A DNA stretch of 54,215 nucleotides, from the NCBI RefSeq assembly GCF_900104175.1, contig NZ_FNIX01000029.1, forward strand, positions 1-54,215, given 5' to 3'. Positions 23,360 to 32,160 of this stretch are shown here, piece by piece. Below the pieces are notes generated by a model. It did no database searches. It was not told the DNA's origin and saw only the letters and a program-made list of their open reading frames with translations. Source of the stretch: Lentzea jiangxiensis (lineage in GTDB: Bacteria > Actinomycetota > Actinomycetes > Mycobacteriales > Pseudonocardiaceae). The stretch's first letter is position 1. Each line of letters begins with the position of its first letter. The position numbers were made by a program, and so were the translations under genes.

Positions 23360-24441
23360 GCCTCGCCCTGGTCGTTGTGGCCCGCCCAGTTCGCGGGCGT
23401 GGCCTCGAAGTTGACGTCGGTGATGGTCCGGTCGGCGCCCGCGTCCAGCAGGACCCGGATGACCGGCAGGTGGCCGCGCTCGGCCGCGAGGTGCAGCGCC
23501 GTCACGCCCTCGCCGTGCATCGGACCGCCGAACGTCGTGCGCTGGTTGGGGTTCGCGCCCAGGTCGAGCAACACGCGGGTGGCGTTCTCCAGCCCGCACC
23601 ACGCGGTCCACGCCAGCGCCGTACCGCGGTAGACGTCGGCGTCGATCCGGGCGCCGCGCTTGAGCAGGTCGCCCAGGACCTCGACGCGGTCGTTGCGGGC
23701 GGCCCACGACAGCGCCTCGTCCAGCACCTCCTGCGGGTCGTTCGTCGGCCACCAGCGCGGGAAACCGCTGTGCGGCCGGTAGTAGCCGCGGCCGGCCTCC
23801 GGCGCGGTGGCGAGGCCGAGGTCGCCCAGCCCGGCGGCGACGCGCAGGTTCGGCGGGTGCACTCCGTGCCGCGCCAGCAGTTCGGCGGTCTTCGTGTTGC
23901 CCCAGAACAACGCGACGGCCAGCGGTGTGCCGCCCTCGCCGCGCGCTTCCAGGTCCGTGCGCGCGCCCTTCGCCAGCAGGAGCGCCGCCAGGTCGTCGAG
24001 ACCGGCGCAGGCCGCCTGGTGCAACGCCGTCCAGCCGTGGACGTTGCGGTGGTCGACGTCCGCACCGGCGTTGAGCATCACCTCGACCAGCCGCTCGTCG
24101 TACTTGGCCGTGGCGAGGCCGAGGAGGTCGTTGCCGTTGGTACCGCTGGCCTTCACGAGCCACGGGTCCCGCGTGATGATCGCCTGCAGCTCACCGGGGT
24201 TCCGCATCTCGATGGCCTGGTAGGCGCGGGCGAACGGCCGGGGCTTGCGGATGTTGGCCTTGAGCGCCTTCCAGTCCTGGCAGCCGTGGGCCTGGGCGAG
24301 CACGATGTGCGCGCCCTCGTCCGTAAGCGGCACGTCGTCGAAGACCTCGAGCGCGCCGGGCACCCCGTCCCACGCGGAGGCGAGCAGCCCGCGCGCCCGC
24401 TCCTCGTAGTACTCGACGTCGTCGCGGAACGGGTGCCACAT
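23338..24441 (-). CDS. ankyrin repeat protein
   Basis: About 367 residues. An N-terminal helical region (1-95) is followed by ankyrin repeats, the clearest being HGWTALHQAACAGLDDLAALLLAKGA and GVTALHLAAERGHLPVIRVLLDAGAD. The repeats mediate protein binding; no catalytic domain is seen. An ATG three codons earlier (24450) is equally possible. It begins a few bases after the stop of the GbsR/MarR regulator, forming an operon, and its 3' end overlaps ctaA on the other strand by 22 bases. Confidence 0.82.
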   Translation of the reverse strand: MWHPFRDDVEYYEERARGLLASAWDGVPGALEVFDDVPLTDEGAHIVLAQAHGCQDWKALKANIRKPRPFARAYQAIEMRNPGELQAIITRDPWLVKASGTNGNDLLGLATAKYDERLVEVMLNAGADVDHRNVHGWTALHQAACAGLDDLAALLLAKGARTDLEARGEGGTPLAVALFWGNTKTAELLARHGVHPPNLRVAAGLGDLGLATAPEAGRGYYRPHSGFPRWWPTNDPQEVLDEALSWAARNDRVEVLGDLLKRGARIDADVYRGTALAWTAWCGLENATRVLLDLGANPNQRTTFGGPMHGEGVTALHLAAERGHLPVIRVLLDAGADRTITDVNFEATPANWAGHNDQGEAQALLSA

Positions 24442-24451
24442 GGCACCCACG

Positions 24452-24916
24452 CTACTTCGGCGCGGCGGGCCTGCGCTCCCACAAAGCGGGAAGTTCCTCC
24501 GAGAGCCAACCGTACAGCCGGTCGACGGTCTTCAGCCGCTGCGCGCGCTCGGGGTCACCGCTGAGCAGCCGCATGCCGTCGTCGGTGAGCGTCTGGACGC
24601 TCGCGATGGCGTTGAGCTTGCGCTGGATGAACTCCGTCCAGGCCTTCTCGTTGATCCGGTACTCGGCCGCCTGCCGGCCGCGGCGGGTCCGCTTGGTCAC
24701 CAGGCCGACGTTGACCAGGTACTTGAGGTTCGTGCTGATCGACCCGCTGCTGGCCTCCAGCTCCTGCGAGAGCTCGGCGGCGGTGCGCTCGACCGGCTGG
24801 CACACGAGCAGGTAGCCGAGGATGCGGCCGCCGATCAGCGGGATGCCCTCCTCCGCGAAGTGGGCGGCGAAGCGCTCGATCCAGGCCGAGAGGCGGGTTT
24901 CCCTGCCGACGCTCAT
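24452..24916 (-). CDS. GbsR/MarR family transcriptional regulator
   Basis: 154 residues with a winged helix: TAAELSQELEASSGSISTNLKYL is the recognition region, followed by the GLVTKRTRRGRQAAEYRI wing. This matches the GbsR-like branch of MarR regulators, several of which sense osmolytes or small molecules. Two related palindromes (TGCAACC...GGTTGCA) lie 60-110 bases upstream, between it and the divergent gene at 25056, and are good candidates for its binding sites. A TTGACA element at 24967-24962 (minus strand) may be its -35. Confidence 0.82.
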   Translation of the reverse strand: MSVGRETRLSAWIERFAAHFAEEGIPLIGGRILGYLLVCQPVERTAAELSQELEASSGSISTNLKYLVNVGLVTKRTRRGRQAAEYRINEKAWTEFIQRKLNAIASVQTLTDDGMRLLSGDPERAQRLKTVDRLYGWLSEELPALWERRPAAPK

Positions 24917-24974
24917 CTCAGTGATCCCTTTCGGTCGACACTGAAATCATCGTAGCGATCTTGTCAACGGCTTG

Positions 24975-24992
24975 TGCAACCTCGTGGTTGCA
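24975..24992. promoter_or_regulatory. operator-like palindrome, site 1
   Basis: TGCAACC and GGTTGCA arms are separated by TCGT. The arms are identical to those of site 2 at 25007-25025, which argues for a specific regulator, most simply the adjacent GbsR/MarR protein. Confidence 0.6.
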
Positions 24993-25006
24993 GAGCGGGA
25001 TTCAAC

Positions 25007-25025
25007 GTGCAACCATTGGTTGCAC
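25007..25025. promoter_or_regulatory. operator-like palindrome, site 2
   Basis: GTGCAACCATTGGTTGCAC is a perfect palindrome with nine-base arms and one central base, 31 bases upstream of the GTG at 25056. Centre-to-centre distance from site 1 is about 32 bases, three helical turns, which would place two dimers on the same face. Confidence 0.65.
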
Positions 25026-25055
25026 ATCAGCCGACTTCGACCCGAGGACGTACCC

Positions 25056-25520
25056 GTGGACACGACCGCACTACGCAGCGCGTACGAGGAGTTCTTCGAG
25101 ATGGCGGCGCTGCCGGACCTCGGTGACGCCGCCGACGGCGGCTGGGACACCGACCAGGTGCTGGCCCACGTCCTCAGCGTCGACGCCGCGACCACCGCTG
25201 TCGCCCTCGGCGTCGTGTCCGGCGCGCGGCCCGCGTTCGACAACCGGATCTGCCTCGACGGCGGGAACCTCGACCGCATCATCGGCGCGCATGCCGGCAG
25301 GGCCGGCCTGATCGACGGCGTGCGCCACCAGGCGGCCGTCCTCTGCGACGTCGCCGACCGGCTCGACGAGGCGTCCGGCGCGGTGCCGGTGCCGACGCTG
25401 CTGATGTCCGGGGACGAGGTGCTGGTCGACCAGCCGGTGCCGCTCGCCGACCTCGTCCACGGCCTCGCCGCGAACCACGTTCCCGGGCACACCCGGCAGC
25501 TCATCGAGCTTCGGCGCTAG
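25056..25520 (+). CDS. hypothetical protein, possibly DinB/mycothiol-dependent-like helical fold
   Basis: 154 residues from GTG 25056, with GAGG eight bases before it; an upstream in-frame ATG at 24972 would span both palindromes and is less likely. The sequence has a WDTDQVLAHVLSVDAATTAVA segment followed by GHTRQLIELRR at the end, the pattern of a four-helix DinB-like protein in which scattered histidines bind a metal. I do not assign a function. Divergent from the GbsR/MarR regulator and presumably under its control. Confidence 0.65.
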   Translation: MDTTALRSAYEEFFEMAALPDLGDAADGGWDTDQVLAHVLSVDAATTAVALGVVSGARPAFDNRICLDGGNLDRIIGAHAGRAGLIDGVRHQAAVLCDVADRLDEASGAVPVPTLLMSGDEVLVDQPVPLADLVHGLAANHVPGHTRQLIELRR

Positions 25521-25534
25521 CCCCGGAAAGCGAG

Positions 25535-25560
25535 AACCGGGAGGCGGATCGCTCCCGGTT
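25535..25560. terminator. bidirectional terminator hairpin
   Basis: AACCGGGAG and CTCCCGGTT pair around an eight-base loop between the convergent genes ending at 25520 (+) and 25588 (-). Confidence 0.6.
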
Positions 25561-25587
25561 CCGGATGGCCCGCGGAAGCCGGGCTGA

Positions 25588-26205
25588 TCAGCACACGGGC
25601 GCGAGCGGGGTCGTCTCGTCAGGTCCCGCCCGGCGCCGCCACCGGTCCAGCTTGGCGTGTTCCGTCAGCGAGATCAGCGTCTCCCGCACGGACAGCCGCA
25701 CGCGCGGATCGCAGTTCAGCACCGGCACGTCGGGAGAGATCCCCATGCCGCGGATGATGGCCTTCACGTCCGACCGGACAGACGCGTGCACGTTGTTCAG
25801 CGCCAGCACGTACGGGATGTTGTGGTCCTCGAAGTACCGCATCGCGTCGACGGAGTCGGCGGGGCGCATCACGTCGAACAGCACCACGGCACCGACGGCG
25901 CCACGCACCACGTCTTTCCAGCCCGCGCGCGGGTCCTGCCACTGCGGGGCCACGAAGAGGTGCAGGGCGAGGCCCGGGTCGAGCCACACGCGTCCGAACT
26001 GGATGCGCACGAGTTCCGTGACGCCGCCCGCGCGTTCGGGCGGGAGTGCGCTCATCGAGAGGAGGTCGTTCTCCACGATGGACCTGATGAAGGTGCTCTT
26101 GCCCACGCCGAAACCGCCGGCTACGACGATCTTGGCCGAGGTCAGCTCCCGTCCGGGCGGCCCTGGGGGCCCGAATTCGGGAAATCTAGAGCCGACGTAG
26201 TCCAC
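25588..26205 (-). CDS. cvnD: CvnD-type conservon GTPase-like protein
   Basis: 205 residues. The P-loop GGFGVGKST is near residue 30, and VVLFDVMRPADSVDAMRYFEDHNIPYVLALNNV carries the later nucleotide-binding strand, the pattern of the Ras-like CvnD proteins of actinobacteria. These couple to the membrane kinase-like CvnA in a manner compared to eukaryotic G-protein signalling. GTG start; the 20-base overlap with cvnC indicates coupling. Last gene of cvnABCD; no cvnE cytochrome P450 follows. Confidence 0.88.
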   Translation of the reverse strand: MDYVGSRFPEFGPPGPPGRELTSAKIVVAGGFGVGKSTFIRSIVENDLLSMSALPPERAGGVTELVRIQFGRVWLDPGLALHLFVAPQWQDPRAGWKDVVRGAVGAVVLFDVMRPADSVDAMRYFEDHNIPYVLALNNVHASVRSDVKAIIRGMGISPDVPVLNCDPRVRLSVRETLISLTEHAKLDRWRRRAGPDETTPLAPVC

Positions 26206-26734
26206 TCAGCACTCTCTCCATCAACCCGAGGTCCGGCGTGTCACCGCCCGCGGAAGCGGTCTGGTGCACGTCCACCAGACCTCGTTCCGCCATGTCGCCG
26301 AGCAACACCTTCACGACTCCCAGCGGGAGCCGCATCAGTGCCGCCACCTCCGCGACGGACCGCGGGGAGTGGCAGAGCTCGACGACGCGTTGGTGCTCAG
26401 CCTGCAAGATACCTGCCGACTGCCGAGTCTGATCATTCGCGGAGACAAGTGTCTCGATCTCGAGGCTGACGTTCGACCGCGTGCGCCCGCCCGTCCAGGC
26501 GTACGCACGAACGATCGAGGCGTCGGAGGCCTCCGGGAGCACCGGCTCGAAGGCGGGGACCTCCTCCTGCCGCACGACGGGAACTTCGTCCTGTCCGGGC
26601 GTGGCGGACTCCGGCTCGTGCGTCCGCTTGCGACTCGAGTCCAGCGAGAACCCGTTCATCAGGTCGGCGAACGTCTGTTCGGCGGGCGTCTGGGCCCGCC
26701 GCCGTCGCCGGGGCGCGTCAGGAGAAGAACTCAT
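26186..26734 (-). CDS. cvnC: CvnC, DUF742 protein
   Basis: 182 residues. The C-terminal half (about 75-182) is the DUF742 winged-helix-like domain (VRAYAWTGGRTRSNVSLEIETLVS, LCHSPRSVAEVAALMRLPLGVVKVLLGDMAERGLV). The N-terminal half is charged and disordered. It is part of the conservon signalling complex, probably bridging CvnB and CvnD; that bridging role is inference. Confidence 0.87.
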   Translation of the reverse strand: MSSSPDAPRRRRRAQTPAEQTFADLMNGFSLDSSRKRTHEPESATPGQDEVPVVRQEEVPAFEPVLPEASDASIVRAYAWTGGRTRSNVSLEIETLVSANDQTRQSAGILQAEHQRVVELCHSPRSVAEVAALMRLPLGVVKVLLGDMAERGLVDVHQTASAGGDTPDLGLMERVLSGLRRL

Positions 26735-26737
26735 GGA

Positions 26738-27157
26738 TCACCTCACGCTGTGCAGCTGCGCTCGCAGTTCGGGGGTGAGGATCTGGCCCACCTGGTCGAC
26801 GACCACGGTCATCTCGTAGGCCACCTGGCCGACATCGCTGTCGGGCGCGGCGAGAACCGCCAGACAAGACCCGTCTCGAATGGACATGAGGAGCATGATC
26901 CCGTAGTCCATCTCGATCACGGTGCGCAACACTCCGCCCCCGTCGAAACAGCGCGAGGCGCTCGCCGTGAGCGCCGCGACGCCCGAGGCGATGGCGGCGA
27001 GCTGGTCGGCGCGCTCCGGCGGGAGGCCCGACGACTTGGTGAGCAGCAGGCCGTCCACCGAGATGACGATCGCGTGGGCGACACCGGCCACGCGATCGGT
27101 GAAGTTCGTGACCAACCAGCCGAACTGGTCCACCTGGCGCGACTGAGGCGTGCTCAT
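26738..27157 (-). CDS. cvnB: CvnB, roadblock/LC7 domain protein
   Basis: 139 residues forming a single roadblock/LC7 fold: FGWLVTNFTDRVAGVAHAIVISVDGLLLTKS, then PPERADQLAAIASGVAALT, and a final dimer helix. Roadblock proteins act as regulators of small GTPases (compare MglB), in line with CvnD two genes downstream. ATG 27157 is chosen: it overlaps the cvnA stop in ATGA and has GGAGAAGG just upstream. Confidence 0.88.
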   Translation of the reverse strand: MSTPQSRQVDQFGWLVTNFTDRVAGVAHAIVISVDGLLLTKSSGLPPERADQLAAIASGVAALTASASRCFDGGGVLRTVIEMDYGIMLLMSIRDGSCLAVLAAPDSDVGQVAYEMTVVVDQVGQILTPELRAQLHSVR

Positions 27158-29799
27158 GCCTTCTCCCCGTTCCACTGGCCGTTCCCCTGGCCGTTGCCAC
27201 TCCCGCCGCCCAGCGGGGCCTGGCGCAGGCCCGTCTGGTAGCTCGCGAGAAACCCTCGTGCTCGTTCCGGATCGCGCTTCTGGCCCACCGCAGGGCGTGT
27301 GCCGTTCTCGGGACGTTCCGCGAGGTCGGGAAGCAGGTTCTTACGCGGCGCCCGTTTCGGCAAGCCGGCATCGGTCTCGCCGGCGTCCGCGACGGGGTCG
27401 CCCGCCTGTTCCCAGACGGTCCCGCCCGGCTTCTTGCCGAACCAGGATGCCACTACGGACGGTGACGAGGCCGGGGAGGGCTCGGATCGGGACGCCGCCG
27501 GCGAACGGCCGCCGTCGACCGGTTCGGCCGAGCCACCGCTGCCCGCGAACCAGGACGACGTCTTCTCGCCGGGCGACTCGGCCGGCACCCCGTTGTACGG
27601 GGTTTGCGCGGCACGGGGCGCGGGCTGGGGGTGGTGGGCGCGCTGGGGCGCGGGCTGGGGTGCCGACTCGTCGATCGCGGCGCCGCGGAACGACGACCAC
27701 TCGGCCGACTCGCGCGGTTGCTCGATGACCGGGGCGGGCGGTGCCAGGTTCGGGGTCTTCACGACGACGTGCGGCTGCTTGGCCAGCGCCGGCTTCGGCT
27801 GCGGCAGCGCGGCGTGCCGCGGCTGGGACGGTGCCGGGGCGGCCTCCTCGCGCGAGCGGACGAGCTCCGCCGGCACGAACACGAACGCCCGCAGGCCCTC
27901 GCGGCCCTCCCCCGCCCCGCGCAGGCGCACGGTGATGCCGTGGCGGCCCGCGAGGCGTCCGACGACGAACAGACCCATCTGGCGCGAGACGGGCACGTCC
28001 TCCTCGTTGCCGGACGACAGCCGTTCGTTGGCCTCGGTCAGTTCGGCCGGACCCATGCCGATGCCCTCGTCGGCGACCTCGACGAGCACGGCTCCCTGCT
28101 GGTCGAGCCGGGAGCCGATCACGACCTGCGTGGCGGGCGCGGAGAACGCGGTGGCGTTGTCCAGCAGCTCCGCGACGAGGCGCACCAGGTCGCTGGCCGC
28201 GTAGCCGACGATCTCGACCGACGGCGTCGACTTCACGACGACGCGCTGGTAGTGCTCGATCTCGGACGCGGCGGCGCGCAGCACGTCGGCCAGCGGGACG
28301 GGCTGGTGGAACCGGCGGGCGACGTCGCTGCCGGACAGCACCATCAGGTTCTCGTTGTTGCGGCGCATGCGCGTGGCGAGGTGGTCGAGCTTGAACAGGT
28401 TCGCCAGCTGCTCGGGGTTCTCCTCGTGGCGCTCGAGCTCCTCCATGAGCTTGAGCTGGCGCTCGACGAGGCCCTGCGAGCGGCGCGACAGGTTGACGAA
28501 GATGTTCTTCATGCCCGACCGCATCGTCGACTGCTCGACGGCGGAGCGGATGGCCTGCTCGTGCACCGCGTCGAACGCGCGGGCGAGCTGGCCGAACTCC
28601 TCGCTGGTGTGCACGGGCACCGGTTCGATCTCGGTGTCCGGTTTGCGGTCGGCGCGGATGGCGGCGACGACCTCGGGCAGGTGGTGGTGCGCCACGTCGA
28701 GCGCGGAGTGCCGCAGCTCGGACAGCGAGCGCAGCAGGTAGCGGCCGATGACGAAGCCGAGCGTGCCGGCGACCAGCAGCATCGCGAGCAGGATGACCGC
28801 GGCGGCGCCGGCCTTGTTGGACGTGTCGTCCTGCAGAGCCGCGGCGGAGTCCGCGAGCTCGTCCTGCATCTGCCGGACGACCTGCTCCATCAGCCGCGCG
28901 GTCGTGCCGGAGGACCTGTTCCAGTCCTCGACGGCGATGCCGAACGACGGCGCGGGTTTCGGCTGGCCGGGACGGGTGGCCGGGGGCGGCGTGCCGTCGG
29001 GCTGGGTGAGCGCGCGTTCGACGAGGGCGGAGCGGTTCGCCACGGCGGCACCGGTCACGGTCTGGTCGTAGGCGCGGCGCTGGTCGGTGGTGCCGATGGC
29101 CTGGAAGTCGCCCAGGCGGTCCTGCAGCCGGATGTCGGACTGCTCCAGCACGCGGACCTCGGGGCCGAGGAGCTTGCCCCGGCCGATCGCCGCCAGGACG
29201 ACGGCGTGCTGCAGCGAGACCTGCTCCTGCGCGATGACGAGGTTGTGCAGCGCCGCGGCGGTGCCCGAGATGGCGTTGTCGTTGAACTGGCCGATGAGCG
29301 CCTGCTCGAAGTCCAGCAACGACTTCACGATCGCCGCGTAGCCCGCGGTGCCGCCGGACGGGTCGCCGCCGTCGCCGCCCTGCGCGACCTTCTCGCGCAG
29401 GTTCTTCAGCGTCTCCAGCTGACCGCCGAGCTCGACGAAGCGGCTGCGCGAGACGTCGCTAATGCCGTCCGTGCGGTCGACACGGCGGCGCAGCGTCTCG
29501 GCGGCGTTGTCCGTCGAGCGGATCTGGTTCTGGTAGGCGCCGACGCCGGAGCCGCTCGTGGAGCTCTGCGCGGCGAGCGTGCGTTCCTGCTGGACGCTGG
29601 AGATCAACGGCGCGAGATCCGCCCTCAGGCGAACCAGGCCCTGCATCCGCACGTAGTCGTTGGACCGGTCGACGTAGCCGGAGATCTGCAGGGCGCCCGC
29701 ACCGACGGCAACGGCGACCGGCACCAGCAGCACGACGCCGAGCTTGACCGGCAGCCTCCAGTTGCGCCAGTCGCTGATCTTTCTCCACTCGACATTCAC
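27154..29799 (-). CDS. cvnA: CvnA, sensor histidine-kinase-like membrane protein
   Basis: 881 residues. TM1 (about 19-40), a nitrate/nitrite-sensing-like extracytoplasmic helical domain (to about 325), TM2 (about 332-358), HAMP, and a kinase-type ATPase domain with N-box LLDNATAFSAPA and G1 box DEGIGMG. The phosphoacceptor helix of true histidine kinases is not obvious. A proline- and glutamine-rich tail (about 650-860) is probably disordered. It transmits an unknown envelope signal to CvnB-C-D. First gene of the operon, with a promoter at 29922-29950. Confidence 0.88.
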   Translation of the reverse strand: MNVEWRKISDWRNWRLPVKLGVVLLVPVAVAVGAGALQISGYVDRSNDYVRMQGLVRLRADLAPLISSVQQERTLAAQSSTSGSGVGAYQNQIRSTDNAAETLRRRVDRTDGISDVSRSRFVELGGQLETLKNLREKVAQGGDGGDPSGGTAGYAAIVKSLLDFEQALIGQFNDNAISGTAAALHNLVIAQEQVSLQHAVVLAAIGRGKLLGPEVRVLEQSDIRLQDRLGDFQAIGTTDQRRAYDQTVTGAAVANRSALVERALTQPDGTPPPATRPGQPKPAPSFGIAVEDWNRSSGTTARLMEQVVRQMQDELADSAAALQDDTSNKAGAAAVILLAMLLVAGTLGFVIGRYLLRSLSELRHSALDVAHHHLPEVVAAIRADRKPDTEIEPVPVHTSEEFGQLARAFDAVHEQAIRSAVEQSTMRSGMKNIFVNLSRRSQGLVERQLKLMEELERHEENPEQLANLFKLDHLATRMRRNNENLMVLSGSDVARRFHQPVPLADVLRAAASEIEHYQRVVVKSTPSVEIVGYAASDLVRLVAELLDNATAFSAPATQVVIGSRLDQQGAVLVEVADEGIGMGPAELTEANERLSSGNEEDVPVSRQMGLFVVGRLAGRHGITVRLRGAGEGREGLRAFVFVPAELVRSREEAAPAPSQPRHAALPQPKPALAKQPHVVVKTPNLAPPAPVIEQPRESAEWSSFRGAAIDESAPQPAPQRAHHPQPAPRAAQTPYNGVPAESPGEKTSSWFAGSGGSAEPVDGGRSPAASRSEPSPASSPSVVASWFGKKPGGTVWEQAGDPVADAGETDAGLPKRAPRKNLLPDLAERPENGTRPAVGQKRDPERARGFLASYQTGLRQAPLGGGSGNGQGNGQWNGEKA

Positions 29800-29921
29800 G
29801 AAATGGTCCCCAAGGCGCGCTCGAAGTGCCCCACTATCGGCTACCTCCTGGCCTGGTGAATCCTCGAGAGTCGATACCCCCGCAGCTCGATATCCAGATC
29901 AGCCGTACCGGGTGTGAGCGG

Positions 29922-29950
29922 ATAGTAGGCCAGACAGCGTGACGCGACAA
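29922..29950 (-). promoter_or_regulatory. promoter of the cvn operon
   Basis: On the minus strand TTGTCG (29950-29945) and TACTAT (29927-29922) stand 17 bases apart, giving a leader of about 115 bases before the cvnA start. Confidence 0.6.
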
Positions 29951-30024
29951 CGACCTCACGCGTGCACGATCGATCACCGACGGTGACGTTCTACCTTTTG
30001 GGGTGGTCCTGGGGGTTCAGGGGA

Positions 30025-30052
30025 TTGACTCCCCGCCACTCGTGGTTACGCT
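30025..30052 (+). promoter_or_regulatory. promoter of the DUF485-actP operon
   Basis: TTGACT (30025-30030) and TACGCT (30047-30052) are separated by 16 bases, about 80 bases before the ATG at 30133. Confidence 0.6.
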
Positions 30053-30132
30053 TGCGCCTCCCACCCCCGGATCGGACGCGCCTTCCGCGCGGAGTCTCGC
30101 CGGGCACTCCCCGTAACGAATGCGAGCGGTTG

Positions 30133-30543
30133 ATGACGAAGGCGCTGCCCTCCGTGTCACGCCCGGCCTCCCCCGGTTTCGCGACCTTTGAAGAACCCCG
30201 TCACTCATTGCTCATAGATGGTGACGGAGAGCCGGATTACAGTTCCATCCAAACGAGTGACGATTTCCTCGCGCTGAAGCGGCGCATCACCCGCTTCATT
30301 CTCCCGGCGACGTTGCTGTTCCTGGCTTGGTACGTCACGTTCGTATTGCTTTCCGCCTACGCCGTCGACTTCATGAGCACCCCGCTGTTCGGAACGGTGA
30401 ACGTCGGCTTGACGATGGGATTTCTCCAGATCGTCACCACCGTCATCATCACAATGGCGTACGCGCGTTACTCCAAGCGGAAGCTCGACCCGCAGGTCGA
30501 GAAGGTGCGCGCGCTCGCGGAAACCGACGAGGAGCTCGCGTGA
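30133..30543 (+). CDS. DUF485 small membrane protein (YjcH-like)
   Basis: 136 residues. A charged N-terminal stretch is followed by two membrane helices (about 55-77 and 88-110) and the family end AYARYSKRKLDPQVEKVRALAE. DUF485 proteins accompany cation/acetate symporters and are the likely accessory subunit of the transporter encoded next, with which it shares a GTGA overlap. The ATG at 30133 begins well before the conserved region; the ribosome site is weak. Confidence 0.85.
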   Translation: MTKALPSVSRPASPGFATFEEPRHSLLIDGDGEPDYSSIQTSDDFLALKRRITRFILPATLLFLAWYVTFVLLSAYAVDFMSTPLFGTVNVGLTMGFLQIVTTVIITMAYARYSKRKLDPQVEKVRALAETDEELA

Positions 30544-32117
30544 CCGGGACGAACACCGCGATCAACCTGTCCGTCTTCGGAGTCTTCGTCCTGCTGACGC
30601 TCTACATCGTCTACCGGGTGTCGACGAGGAACGTCAGCGCGTCCGACTACTACGCGGCGGGCAGCAGTTTCACGGGAACGCAGAACGGCATCGCGCTCTC
30701 CGGCGACTTCCTCTCCGCCGCGTCGTTCCTCGGCATCTCCGGCGCGATCGCCGTGAACGGCTACGACGGCTTCATGTACTCGATCGGGTGGGTCGTCGCC
30801 TGGCTGATCGGCCTGATGCTCATCTCGGAACGGCTGCGCAACACCGGCCGCTTCACGATGGGTGACGTCATGGCGTTCCGCATGCGCCAGCGCCCCGTGC
30901 GCGCGGCGGCGGCGAACGCCACGCTGGTCATCTCGCTGTTCTACATGATCGCGCAGATGGCGGGCGCCGGCGGCCTCATGGCGTTGCTGCTGGACGTGCA
31001 CAGCAAGGTCGGCCAGGCCGTCATCATCGCGGTCGTGGGCATCGTCATGGTGCTGTACGTGCTGGTCGGCGGCATGAAGGGCACCACGTGGGTGCAGATC
31101 ATCAAGGCCGTCCTGCTGCTGCTGTCGGTGTCGCTGCTGACGATCTTCCTCATCGGCAAGTTCGGCTTCGACATCTCCTCGATGCTCGACCGCGCCACGC
31201 AACGCTCCCCCTTGGGCGAAGCCGTCCTCTCACCGGGCGTGAAGTACGGCGCCACGGGCTTGTCGAAAATCGACTTCATCTCTCTCGCACTGGCCCTCGT
31301 GCTCGGCACCGCAGCGTTGCCGCACGTACTGATGCGCTTCTACACAGTCCCGAACGCCCGCGAAGCACGTAAGTCCGTCGTGTGGGCCACGTGGATGATG
31401 GCGATCTTCTACTCGTGCACCCTCGTCATCGGCTTCGGTGCGATGGCCCTCGTCGGCACCGACGAGATCACCAGCGCACCGGGCGGCGAGAACTCGGCCG
31501 CACCGCTGCTGGCGTTCAAGATCGGCGGCACCGTGCTCCTCGGCATCGTCTGCGCCGTGGCGTTCGCCACGATCCTCGCCGTCGTGGCCGGCCTGACCCT
31601 GACCGCCTCGGCGTCGTTCGCGCACGACGTCTACGCGAACGTCATCAAGCACGGCGAGGCCGACCCGCGCGACGAGGTCCGCGTGGCCCGCATCACCGCG
31701 GTCTGCGTAGGCGTGCTCGCGATCGCCGGAGGCATCGCGGCGAACGGCCAGAACATCGCCTTCCTGGTCGCCCTCGCGTTCGCGCTGGCCGCGTCCGCGA
31801 ACCTGCCGACGCTGCTGTACTCCATGTTCTGGAAGCGGTTCAACACGCGCGGCACCCTGTGGAGCATCTACGGCGGCCTCACGTCGTGCTTGCTGCTCAT
31901 CCTGTTCTCGCCCGCGATCTCCGGCTCGAAGTCCTCGGTGTTCCCGGACGTGGACTTCGCGTTCTTCCCGCTGGCGAACCCAGGCATCGTGTCGATCCCG
32001 CTGTCGTTCCTGGCCGGGTTCCTCGGGACGGTGCTCGGCGGGGAGCGGGCGGACGCGGAGAAGCAGGCGGAGATGGAGGTGCGCGGGCTGACCGCGATCG
32101 GGTCGGGTCTGCGCTAG
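30540..32117 (+). CDS. actP: cation/acetate symporter ActP (sodium:solute symporter family)
   Basis: 525 residues with thirteen or so membrane helices, of the SSS family. Early features NVSASDYYAAGSSFTGTQNGIALSGDFLSAASFLGISG match acetate/monocarboxylate permeases, and the MRFYTVPNAREARKSVVWA segment in the middle is highly typical. It takes up acetate, and perhaps pyruvate or propionate, with a cation. It is translationally coupled to DUF485 upstream. Confidence 0.9.
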   Translation: MTGTNTAINLSVFGVFVLLTLYIVYRVSTRNVSASDYYAAGSSFTGTQNGIALSGDFLSAASFLGISGAIAVNGYDGFMYSIGWVVAWLIGLMLISERLRNTGRFTMGDVMAFRMRQRPVRAAAANATLVISLFYMIAQMAGAGGLMALLLDVHSKVGQAVIIAVVGIVMVLYVLVGGMKGTTWVQIIKAVLLLLSVSLLTIFLIGKFGFDISSMLDRATQRSPLGEAVLSPGVKYGATGLSKIDFISLALALVLGTAALPHVLMRFYTVPNAREARKSVVWATWMMAIFYSCTLVIGFGAMALVGTDEITSAPGGENSAAPLLAFKIGGTVLLGIVCAVAFATILAVVAGLTLTASASFAHDVYANVIKHGEADPRDEVRVARITAVCVGVLAIAGGIAANGQNIAFLVALAFALAASANLPTLLYSMFWKRFNTRGTLWSIYGGLTSCLLLILFSPAISGSKSSVFPDVDFAFFPLANPGIVSIPLSFLAGFLGTVLGGERADAEKQAEMEVRGLTAIGSGLR

Positions 32118-32128
32118 TGGTGTGGCGG

Positions 32129-32160
32129 TGCTCCAGGGTCGGTGTGGTGGCCCTGGAGCA
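32129..32160. terminator. bidirectional terminator hairpin after actP
   Basis: TGCTCCAGGG and CCCTGGAGCA form ten pairs around a 12-base loop, between actP (+) and the ATP-grasp gene (-). The remaining 140 bases of the gap show nothing recognisable. Confidence 0.65.

Larger units (their letters stand above)
29800..30132. promoter_or_regulatory. divergent promoter region between cvnA and the acetate permease pair
   Basis: This 333-base gap holds a minus-strand promoter for cvnABCD and a plus-strand promoter for the DUF485/ActP pair (both listed separately). The rest shows no gene or RNA that I recognise. Confidence 0.6.
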
